From contig VSPF01000071.1 in assembly GCA_009775195.1 (NCBI GenBank), forward strand, positions 1-14,167: a stretch of DNA of 14,167 nucleotides, given 5' to 3'. The notes below the pieces were generated by a model. It was given only the letters and a program-made list of their open reading frames with translations. It was not told the origin of the DNA and did no database searches. Source of the DNA: Muribaculaceae bacterium. GTDB taxonomy: Bacteria; Bacteroidota; Bacteroidia; Bacteroidales; Muribaculaceae. This document shows, one piece after another, positions 7,123 through 13,096 of this stretch; position 1 is the stretch's first letter; each line of letters starts with the position of its first letter. A program made the position numbers and the translations under genes.

Positions 7123-8406
7123 TTAGTTGGCCGACACCTTGCCAAGCATGAAGGCCTCGGGGCGAAGGGTCTTGGTGGCGTAGTCGCAGTTGAGCACAAA
7201 GTCGACGCTGTCCTTACGTGCGCGGCTGTAGGGGTCGACCACAAAGCGCAGCGAGTTGAAGAGGCCCATGGGCTGGTAGCGCCAGTCGCCAAGGCCGATA
7301 TACTCGGTAATGGCGGCTATGGCGTAGATGTCGCCCGAGGTGTTGCCAGTGGTTGGCAGCTCGGATGCCTTCGACACCTGGCCCTTGACGGTGTCTCCCT
7401 CGGCGAGGGTGTAGTCGGCCCAGGCTGTGCCGTTATACTTCTTGTAGGTCTTCTGCACGTCGCGGATTTCGTTGGTGGTATAGACCGGAAGGCCGCAGAG
7501 GGTGCCGTTTTGAAGCATGGGAATGTAGATGCCCTGCGCGTTGACAGGCTGGCCCTCGAGAATGGCGGCCATGCTCTTGGTCATGACATAGCAAAGGTGG
7601 TCACCGTCGACACCTGTCTCAAGCACGCTGGCCTTCATGCCGTTGAGCTCCTTGAATGTTGGCACCGAGCTCAGGGTGACGGCCGATGCTGCTTTGCCGA
7701 CAAAGGGGCCTACGAGGTTGGTGGCGCCGTTTGCCTTCTTGGTAGAGAACAAAATCTTGTTGAGCAGTTGGCGGATGGCCTTGGGCATAATCTCGCGGAT
7801 AATCATCTCGAGGAGGCCGTCGCTCTGGTTCAGCGACTGATGGGTGGCAGGGATGGCGATACCGACACGCTCGGGGGCGGCTGTCATCTTAGAGAAGGGG
7901 ATTTTTGTGTCGGAGAGCTCGACACCCTCGCCAAGAATTTGCGCCTCGACCATCTCGTACATAGGCCATACGAAATCACCGCTCAGGCCGGTGGGCATGG
8001 GCAGTCCGACTTTGTCGAGGATAAAGCCCTCGGTGAGGGGCTTGATGATTTCCTGTACGTTCAGGGGGACAATGCCGCCTGAAGCCACGTCCTGCACCAT
8101 CATCAGGTCGCGCACAAAGAGGATTTCAGTTTTTTGGCCGTGCGAGGCATTTTCGCGGATGATTTTGACTGCGTCGGCAGCGACGTTGGGGTTCTCGCGC
8201 AGATGGTCGGCCGTGGCGGCGTACATCTTCATCTGGAGCCACTGGTTCTCGCGTGTGATGGTGGCAAACTCGGTCTCCTCGGCCTCGGTGCGCGCACGCC
8301 CCTCGCGTTCACAAGCCTCGCCAATTTCGTTGATGCGGTCGCAGTTGGCCTGATACTTGTTTATCAGCTCGCGCACGCTCAGCTTCTTCTTGTCTTCTTT
8401 TTTCAT
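7123..8406 (-). CDS. Major capsid protein, HK97 fold, with N-terminal scaffold-like region
   Basis: This 427-residue protein forms the icosahedral shell. Residues 1-85 are charged and helical, with coiled-coil character, like the delta domain that replaces a separate scaffold and is removed by the prohead protease. The HK97-fold body follows: GGIVPLNVQEIIKPLTEG (110-127), the segment TAAPERVGIAIPATHQSL (175-192), and a C-terminal block GLFNSLRFVVDPYSRARKDS (381-400) with DYATKTLRPEAFMLGKV (408-424). These blocks are typical of the family. Between NEI (312-314) and the conserved GDW (373-375) lies a stretch of about 55 residues, including YNGTAWADYT and LPTTGNTSGDIY, that looks longer than usual and may be a surface insertion. 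It follows the protease gene by 25 nt. Confidence 0.95.
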   Translation of the reverse strand: MKKEDKKKLSVRELINKYQANCDRINEIGEACEREGRARTEAEETEFATITRENQWLQMKMYAATADHLRENPNVAADAVKIIRENASHGQKTEILFVRDLMMVQDVASGGIVPLNVQEIIKPLTEGFILDKVGLPMPTGLSGDFVWPMYEMVEAQILGEGVELSDTKIPFSKMTAAPERVGIAIPATHQSLNQSDGLLEMIIREIMPKAIRQLLNKILFSTKKANGATNLVGPFVGKAASAVTLSSVPTFKELNGMKASVLETGVDGDHLCYVMTKSMAAILEGQPVNAQGIYIPMLQNGTLCGLPVYTTNEIRDVQKTYKKYNGTAWADYTLAEGDTVKGQVSKASELPTTGNTSGDIYAIAAITEYIGLGDWRYQPMGLFNSLRFVVDPYSRARKDSVDFVLNCDYATKTLRPEAFMLGKVSAN

Positions 8407-8431
8407 TTCTGAAATTATTGAGTTTTAAAAA

Positions 8432-9127
8432 TTATACTAACTTCTGCGAGGCAGCGAGGCGCATTTCGCGCACCTGCTTACGCACTTTCTCGACATCTGC
8501 TTTCGGCTCTTCCGCAATGGGCGATATGCCCTCGCGCAGTCCGTCGGTAAACTCCCTGGCCTCGACCGAGGTGTCGGGATAGGCCGGGTCGGCGGCAAGT
8601 GTGAAGTCGTAGATACCAGTAACGGCCTTGACCGTGTAGGTAATCTGCGATGAGCCGTTGACCACCTTGACCGAACGCTCGACAAAATCGCTGTCCCAGT
8701 AGCGCGTGGTAAAAGCAAAGCTGCAACCGGATATGTCGCCCCGGCGCACCAACTCCAACGCCTCGTCGCCGTTGGGCGACTTGGGAAGTTCGAGATTGAA
8801 GCCCACGCCTTTCTCGTCGACGAAATACTCGAGTGTGCCGGTGCCCTTGTTGCTACGGCCCAAAATCATCTGCCTGTCGTGGTACATGGTGAACTTTATA
8901 TCGCAGCTATCCAAAACCTCCTTGGTGATGGCTTCGGGCGCGATGACTTCGCGGGCCTCGCTGTCCTCGTCGCTCCATAGCGGCGCCGAGGGAGTGTTGA
9001 AGAGGATGGCATAGCCCGTGATGGTACGGCTCGGCTCGTTGCCGACAGCCTCACGCACGCGCAGCTCGGCGCAGTCAGTACGCAGGGTGCGCTTTATCTC
9101 GGTGTCCTTATTCCTTGCTGTCTTCAT
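8432..9127 (-). CDS. Prohead protease (HK97 / U35 family)
   Basis: This serine protease acts inside the prohead to remove the N-terminal region of the capsid protein and then itself. It is 231 residues from the ATG at 9127. Visible family features are ITGYAILFNTP (36-46), the catalytic histidine in FTMYHDRQMILGR (79-91, His83), and the DISGCSFAF segment (131-139) carrying the likely nucleophile (Ser136, less likely Ser133). A GTG nine codons upstream (9154) would add only MLPKIKKTT and deepen the overlap with the portal gene from 20 to 47 nt. The ATG preceded by AAAAAAGACGACA is preferred. The C-terminal third is charged and helical, as expected of a self-cleaved interaction tail. It lies between portal and major capsid, the usual order. 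Confidence 0.92.
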   Translation of the reverse strand: MKTARNKDTEIKRTLRTDCAELRVREAVGNEPSRTITGYAILFNTPSAPLWSDEDSEAREVIAPEAITKEVLDSCDIKFTMYHDRQMILGRSNKGTGTLEYFVDEKGVGFNLELPKSPNGDEALELVRRGDISGCSFAFTTRYWDSDFVERSVKVVNGSSQITYTVKAVTGIYDFTLAADPAYPDTSVEAREFTDGLREGISPIAEEPKADVEKVRKQVREMRLAASQKLV

Positions 9128-10367
9128 TGTCGTCTTTTTTATTTTCGGAAGCACCGGTAGCCTGAAGCTGCTGTGCCCCCACTTCGTTTATGCCCCTCAG
9201 GTTAGCCGACACAAACGCTGTGTCTCCGCCTTCGACGGGCGCCAGGTTGTTCAGCCTGCGCACTTCGTTTATGGTCGCGCCGAGCTGCAACAGCTTGGCA
9301 CCGTAGTTCATCATGCCGCTAAGGTCGCAGGCAAACAACTCTCTGCGGTCAAACTCGAATTTGTATTTGTGGCTCAGTGAGGGCGCTATAAGCTTGCGGC
9401 GCAGCTCTATCTCGATATTGCGCAATAGAGGATTGAGCGTGTGGCTCAGGAAGTCGACATCTGCCTGCTCGACGGTCTTGTAGTTGTTGCTGGTATCGGC
9501 ATACACAAACGTCGGAGGCACGCTGAAAAAGCGGCATATCTCGATGACCGTAAACTTGCGGCTCTCGAGGAACTGCATGTCCGTGGAGCTGAGCGAAATC
9601 TGCTTGAAATCGACCTGCCCAGGCAGCCCGACTATTCTTTCGCCACTTTGAAAGCGGTTGTCCAAGTTCTCGGCGGTCCGGTCGAGCTGCTTGTCCTGAT
9701 ACTCGCCGAAACCGCGCACGCTGGTGTCGTTCGACACTATGCCCCGGACATTGCCGCCATTGGCAAACCTGTTTTGCGTCTCCTGGTCACCAGTGGAGGC
9801 AATGTCCATAGTCAGACGGGCATAGGTCAACACACTAACCCCCCTTTTATTGTCTCGCAGCGTCAGGCCCTTGACGTGGATAATCTCATCCTCGGCAAAG
9901 GTGCCGTAAATAGCGTTCGCGCTGTCGTTAACCACGTAGATGTCATTGACTGTGTCGTGCGCCACGGTGCCTCGGCCACACAATACCAGCCTGTCTAACT
10001 CCATGCTGGCCGTGTTGTAGACCGGGACTATGTAGGCGTTGCCGTCGAGTATCAACTCCTGCACTAACTGCTTTCGGAAATCGAAGGCGTTGATGGCGAA
10101 GTCGGGCTGCACGTTGAGCAGATAGTCGAGGCGTCGGTCATCGGCTTCGACAAAGACGCCGTCCTTGCGCTTGAGGTACAGCAGCGGCAGGTTGGCCACG
10201 CTTTCCGACAGCAGCTTGACGCAGCGGAATACCGTGGCTATGCCCAGGGCGTTCTGGCAGCCGTAGCCAAAAAACGCAGTAGCCCCGGCGCGCACGGTAC
10301 CGGGGGCTACTGCGCCCTTCTTTGTTTCCCTACGAAAAAAGCCCAATATATGTTGCCAAAAACCCAT
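9108..10367 (-). CDS. Portal protein (HK97 family)
   Basis: This 419-residue protein forms the dodecameric DNA-entry ring at one head vertex. It begins with an amphipathic MGFWQHILGFFRR. The conserved portal start follows a short linker: ALGIATVFRCVKLLSESVANLPLLYL (about 40-65). Other family blocks are ELILDGNAYIVP, DEIIHVKGLTLRD, EICRFFSVPPTFVY and NPLLRNIEIELRRKL. A charged, probably disordered C-terminus (SENKKDDNEDSKE) follows, overlapping the protease start by 20 nt. The linker at residues 18-32 (GAVAPGTVRAGATAF) is encoded by a large perfect inverted repeat followed by T6, which is unusual inside a coding sequence. The gene has its own upstream promoter, about 20 nt from the ATG, so the head and tail genes can be transcribed separately from the terminase genes. 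Confidence 0.96.
   Translation of the reverse strand: MGFWQHILGFFRRETKKGAVAPGTVRAGATAFFGYGCQNALGIATVFRCVKLLSESVANLPLLYLKRKDGVFVEADDRRLDYLLNVQPDFAINAFDFRKQLVQELILDGNAYIVPVYNTASMELDRLVLCGRGTVAHDTVNDIYVVNDSANAIYGTFAEDEIIHVKGLTLRDNKRGVSVLTYARLTMDIASTGDQETQNRFANGGNVRGIVSNDTSVRGFGEYQDKQLDRTAENLDNRFQSGERIVGLPGQVDFKQISLSSTDMQFLESRKFTVIEICRFFSVPPTFVYADTSNNYKTVEQADVDFLSHTLNPLLRNIEIELRRKLIAPSLSHKYKFEFDRRELFACDLSGMMNYGAKLLQLGATINEVRRLNNLAPVEGGDTAFVSANLRGINEVGAQQLQATGASENKKDDNEDSKE
10269..10314 (-). terminator. Strong hairpin plus T6 inside the 5' coding part of the portal gene
   Basis: On the minus strand CGCAGTAGCCCC (10314-10303) pairs perfectly with GGGGCTACTGCG (10286-10275). The stem can extend by two G-C pairs past a single bulged C, leaving an 11-nt loop. 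The 3' arm is followed immediately by TTTTTT (10274-10269). This is the form of an intrinsic terminator, in the sense direction, about 55-100 nt after the portal start codon and 70-110 nt after the predicted transcription start. The hairpin is directly visible. Whether it terminates, attenuates, or only shapes the mRNA is inference. Confidence 0.6.
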
Positions 10368-10390
10368 TGCGTAGTAATGTTGATACGCAA
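10367..10390. repeat. Perfect 7-bp inverted repeat between promoter and portal start (possible operator)
   Basis: The arms TTGCGTA (10367-10373) and TACGCAA (10384-10390) are separated by 10 nt. One arm overlaps the -7 promoter box and the other reaches the A of the portal ATG. The transcription start should fall near or within the upstream arm, so a DNA operator is more likely than an RNA hairpin, though a start-codon-sequestering hairpin is possible if transcription begins early. Confidence 0.5.
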
Positions 10391-10418
10391 AGATAGCTAT
10401 ATTTTACAGCATTTAAAA
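10388..10418 (-). promoter_or_regulatory. Bacteroidetes-type promoter driving the portal and downstream genes
   Basis: TATCTTTG at 10395-10388 matches the Bacteroidetes -7 consensus TAnnTTTG exactly. TTTT at 10418-10415 lies 19 nt upstream as a -33 box (consensus TTTG; three of four). Transcription should begin near 10380-10384, giving a leader of only about 15 nt before the portal ATG. The surrounding 152-nt spacer between TerL and portal (10368-10519) is AT-rich, with runs of CTTTTGTTTTGCTTT type on the plus strand, and contains no open frame of note. Confidence 0.7.
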
Positions 10419-10507
10419 ATCTGATTTTTAGCGAGTTGTTTTTCTTTTGTTTTGCTTTAGTTAACTTATTTTGCCTTGTTTTCCTTTGTTTGATTATCGG
10501 CCGTAAG

Positions 10508-10524
10508 GTTTAACTTTGTTTAAC
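10508..10524. repeat. Tandem GTTTAAC direct repeat at the TerL stop
   Basis: GTTTAAC occurs at 10508-10514 and again at 10518-10524, a 10-bp period, and covers the TerL stop codon. An AGTTAACT palindrome lies nearby at 10459-10466. One helical turn of spacing would suit a protein-binding site, but short repeats in AT-rich DNA arise easily. Confidence 0.3.
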
Positions 10525-12226
10525 GTTCGTAATCTATAAAGAGTCTCATACACATAAGTTTGGTAATAACGCCGTCGATTTTCTGGGTTTGCTTGCGTTT
10601 GACGGGTTTGCAGTTCTCGAGCTTGTCGACATCTAAGACGGCATTGCCGAAGCAGTAGTAGTTAATCGGGTTGTCGTTGATAAAGATATGGCCGGTTTTC
10701 GCACCGTGCTCGAAGCTCTCGACCGGCGCGGTGAAATTGCCATAGGTCTGCTTAACGCCCGAGAGCACGTTGTCGGCACCCGCCGCGGCCAACATGTTGA
10801 CTACTTCCTGGCTCTTCCATGGGTCGTAGCCTATGCCCAGTATGCGTACCCGTGTGTTGATGTACAGCACATAGTCGACAATTGCCCGGTAGTCGATAAC
10901 GTCGCCCTTGGTCAGTACCAGATAGCCCTTCTCGGCCCATGCGCGGTACATCCTCTCGTTGGGATGGTCGGACAGCGCGCCATCGGGGAAAAAATAGGCC
11001 GTGTGGAAGTAGAAGTTTTTCCGCGCGAAGTCATACAATGCCATGGTGACGGCGCTAAAATCGTCACTCTCCGACAGGTCGATTGCCACCATCGCGTCAG
11101 GCCTGCCCTTGATGGCGTCGAGGGGCATGTGCCGGGCTATGCTCTTGGCGAGTGTACTGCTCAGCCATGACCGCTGCTGGTTCTCGGCAAAGATGTTGAG
11201 CAGCTTGGTGCGAAACGCCAGCATGGCATCGGCGCCGTTGCGCTTGGCGTTCTTGTACTCCTGCCGGTAAAAGCCCAGGCTGACAGTGATGCCCATGTGG
11301 GGCTGCACCTTGAGCCATGTGGCCTCGGCATCTTCCGGGTCGTCGATATCCGGCTCGAAGATATGGGCGAATACGCTGTCATCGTCGAACTCTCCCAGAA
11401 GTATCGACTTGTAGCCCTGGAGCATCTCATAAAACGGCCCGTCTAAAACGTCGCTGGCCGTGGTGATAATCACCGTCAGCGGGTTCTCGCGCACGCCCAT
11501 CGAGGTCGTGAGCACCGACAGCAGGCTGTTGTCACGGGCCTGACTGAACTCGTCCATAATCACCGTGCTGGCGTTGAGGCCGTCCTTTGTCCTGGCGTTG
11601 GCCGTCAGACACTGCGCGAAGGCTGCCCTGTCCTTGCGGCGGCTTTTGATAGTCTGCTCGTTGACCGTATAGCGCCGTCCCTTCGGGTCTAACTTCCTCA
11701 TGCAGCCGCGTATCACGTCGAAACACTTTTTAGCTTGGTCGTTACTGTTGGCCCCGGTGTAACTTTCGGCGTTAGCGTCACCATACAGCAAATCGTCGAT
11801 GGCTAACGCTGCGCTCGACGTGGTCTTGCTAAATTTTCGAGGTACAAACAGCACTGCCTCGCGCACCACGCGGTGCCCTTCATGCCAAAAACCGTAGATA
11901 TTGGTGAATTGGAATGTCTGCACCGGTGTCAGCTTGTATCGCTGAAGGCCCGACTTGCCCGGAAAATGCAGATTTTCATAAAGCGTGAAAAACCGCCGTA
12001 CCTCGGTAGCGTTAATGCCATATTTGTCGGCCATGCGGAAGAAGCGCAGAACGGCCAGCTGCTCGTAGAGATTGTGGCCATCTGGGTTGTCAGCCACTTC
12101 GCGCACATACTGCTCGAGCCGGGCGTCGATATCACCCAGCCGGTAGTTGGATATCGGCAAGGCTGCCAACATGGCTGTCACCTCTGCCTTGGCACGTCTC
12201 AGTCTGTCCTTCTCCTCTTCGGTCAT
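10520..12226 (-). CDS. terL: Terminase large subunit (ATPase and nuclease)
   Basis: This 568-residue packaging motor drives DNA into the prohead and cuts it into genome units. The N-terminal ATPase shows a variant Walker A, VPRKFSKTT (128-136), and a clean Walker B with catalytic glutamate, TVIMDEF (221-227). A coupling-like TTAS follows at 255-258. The C-terminal RNase H-like nuclease shows acidic residues expected for metal binding: AIDLSESDDFSA (381-392, Asp383), GIGYDPW (464-470, Asp468) and KIDGV (549-553, Asp551). Length and motif spacing fit the HK97/phage terminase 1 family. It overlaps TerS by four bases (ATGA). A 152-nt spacer separates it from the portal gene. Confidence 0.96.
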   Translation of the reverse strand: MTEEEKDRLRRAKAEVTAMLAALPISNYRLGDIDARLEQYVREVADNPDGHNLYEQLAVLRFFRMADKYGINATEVRRFFTLYENLHFPGKSGLQRYKLTPVQTFQFTNIYGFWHEGHRVVREAVLFVPRKFSKTTSSAALAIDDLLYGDANAESYTGANSNDQAKKCFDVIRGCMRKLDPKGRRYTVNEQTIKSRRKDRAAFAQCLTANARTKDGLNASTVIMDEFSQARDNSLLSVLTTSMGVRENPLTVIITTASDVLDGPFYEMLQGYKSILLGEFDDDSVFAHIFEPDIDDPEDAEATWLKVQPHMGITVSLGFYRQEYKNAKRNGADAMLAFRTKLLNIFAENQQRSWLSSTLAKSIARHMPLDAIKGRPDAMVAIDLSESDDFSAVTMALYDFARKNFYFHTAYFFPDGALSDHPNERMYRAWAEKGYLVLTKGDVIDYRAIVDYVLYINTRVRILGIGYDPWKSQEVVNMLAAAGADNVLSGVKQTYGNFTAPVESFEHGAKTGHIFINDNPINYYCFGNAVLDVDKLENCKPVKRKQTQKIDGVITKLMCMRLFIDYER

Positions 12227-12621
12227 AATGCCTGGTCTTCGTTGTTCGGTTTGATGATGTTGGCCTTCTTGCGGGTGGCGTTCTTAACCTTCTTGGTCAG
12301 GTCGATAAGCGGGTCGTCGTCATCGACACCGATAAGGCCCTCGGCGGTCAGCCCGAGGGCCTTCATCTGCCTGGTCACGCTGTCCTGCGCGTCTTTCTGA
12401 ATTTTGAAGACGGGGTGCGGGGCCAGGGTGTCATTGCCGTAGCGAGATTTCACTTTGATGGTGACTGTCTCGAGCGCGTCAATCTCCGCGTTCGCCTTGT
12501 TGAGGGTGCACAAGGCACCGGCCAGAGAGGTAATCTGAATGTCGAGCCCCCTGCTGTATTTGCCAACAGCCTTGAGGGCTTTTGTAATCTCGATTTTATA
12601 ATCTGATACGTTCTTTCCCAT
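12223..12621 (-). CDS. terS: Terminase small subunit (P27-like)
   Basis: This 132-residue protein is placed immediately before TerL with an ATGA overlap, as expected of the DNA-recognition subunit of terminase. The N-terminal half is helical. The block HPVFKIQKDAQDSVTRQMKALGLT (starting about residue 68) matches the family's 'hP....y..A...l.....eLGLTP' pattern, which assigns it to the P27 small-terminase family. The C-terminus is acidic and then basic (DDDDPLIDLTKKVKNATRKKAN), probably for contact with TerL and DNA. The ATG at 12621 is preceded by an AT-rich leader; no consensus promoter was found in the upstream 121 nt. Confidence 0.88.
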   Translation of the reverse strand: MGKNVSDYKIEITKALKAVGKYSRGLDIQITSLAGALCTLNKANAEIDALETVTIKVKSRYGNDTLAPHPVFKIQKDAQDSVTRQMKALGLTAEGLIGVDDDDPLIDLTKKVKNATRKKANIIKPNNEDQAL

Positions 12622-12676
12622 AAAATCCGATTAAATCCTATTATTTAGCTGATTATTAGAATTTTGCTTAAATTTG

Positions 12677-12706
12677 AAAAATTGCCCACGCGCACAAAGA
12701 GGTGGG
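12677..12706 (-). terminator. Weak terminator-like hairpin between HNH and TerS
   Basis: CCCAC (12706-12702) can pair with GTGGG (12689-12685) on the minus strand across a 12-nt loop, followed by CAA and TTTTT (12681-12677). The stem has only 5 bp. A second T7 tract (12742-12736) directly follows the HNH stop and is preceded by a CGGGG/CCCCG stem (12770-12766 with 12755-12751). Either could reduce read-through from the helicase-HNH genes. Neither is strong. Confidence 0.3.
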
Positions 12707-12754
12707 GGCGAGGTTTCACTAAAGTGGGGTGTCTTAAAAAAATTACCCCCCGGG
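12700..12754. repeat. GC-rich repeats in the HNH-TerS spacer, candidate cos/pac region
   Basis: Within or beside the 121-nt spacer (12622-12742), AGGTGGGG (12700-12707) and AAGTGGGG (12722-12729) repeat with a 22-bp period, and CCCCCCGGGG lies nearby (12746-12755, end of HNH). The spacer holds no gene. Phages with an HNH gene next to terminase generally make cohesive ends, and cos or pac commonly lies near terS, so this is a reasonable place to look. Nothing here proves the site. Confidence 0.3.
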
Positions 12755-13096
12755 GTCGGTCGCATCCCCGAAAAATTTTTTGACCACCGCCTCGACCTGC
12801 TCGGCATTGCGCCTTCGCGTCGCTTCCTTTCCGCTCCTGCCCATCTCGGTATGCACCCTTACGTGGCACGCATGACACAACGCGCACAGGTTCTTGGGGT
12901 CGTACATCAGGCGGTGCTTCTCGCTGTAGTTTATGCCGCCTTCCACGGGCTTGCGGTGGTGCACCTCGGTCGCAGGTGTGACATATCCCTCGGTCTGGCA
13001 TCTCTCGCACAAGGGATGCGCACTCAGTATGTCGCGGCGAAGGCGTAGCCACCGTGGGGTGTGTATAAGCTTTATGTAGTCTTTATCCTTGGCCAT
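12743..13096 (-). CDS. HNH endonuclease (packaging-associated)
   Basis: This 117-residue HNH nuclease has its zinc site and catalytic motif in view: CERC (30-33), VHH (45-47), then NLCALCHACHVRVH (69-82), giving the paired CxxC sites and the H-N-H signature. The TPRWLRLRRDIL opening and the 'HPLCERC' block are typical of small phage HNH proteins encoded beside the terminase, which in HK97-type phages assist TerL in cutting cos DNA. Its ATG (13096) overlaps the helicase end by 14 nt. Its stop lies in a GC-rich run (CCCCGGGGGGTAA) followed by T7. A homing endonuclease role is possible, but the syntenic place argues for packaging. Confidence 0.92.
   Translation of the reverse strand: MAKDKDYIKLIHTPRWLRLRRDILSAHPLCERCQTEGYVTPATEVHHRKPVEGGINYSEKHRLMYDPKNLCALCHACHVRVHTEMGRSGKEATRRRNAEQVEAVVKKFFGDATDPGG

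Noticed and set aside
7510..8082. 190-codon open frame on the plus strand opposite the major capsid gene
   Set aside because: It is the antisense shadow of a certain capsid gene; the translation is Leu/Gly/Asp/His-rich with no family resemblance, and no promoter or start signal supports it.
8432..9154. GTG start at 9154 for the prohead protease
   Set aside because: It adds only nine lysine-rich residues within the portal C-terminal coding region; the ATG at 9127 has a better A-rich leader and a smaller overlap.
9441..9998. 185-codon plus-strand frame opposite the portal gene
   Set aside because: Shadow of conserved portal blocks on the minus strand; nothing recognisable in its own translation.
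10368..10519. A small gene or intrinsic terminator for TerL in the 152-nt spacer
   Set aside because: No open frame of useful length is present, and the only GC palindrome (CGGCCG, 10498-10503) is too short and lacks a following T run.
12645..13052. 135-codon minus-strand frame overlapping HNH and the spacer before TerS
   Set aside because: Arg/Pro-rich translation in a shifted frame of the HNH gene; the HNH frame has all zinc and catalytic residues.
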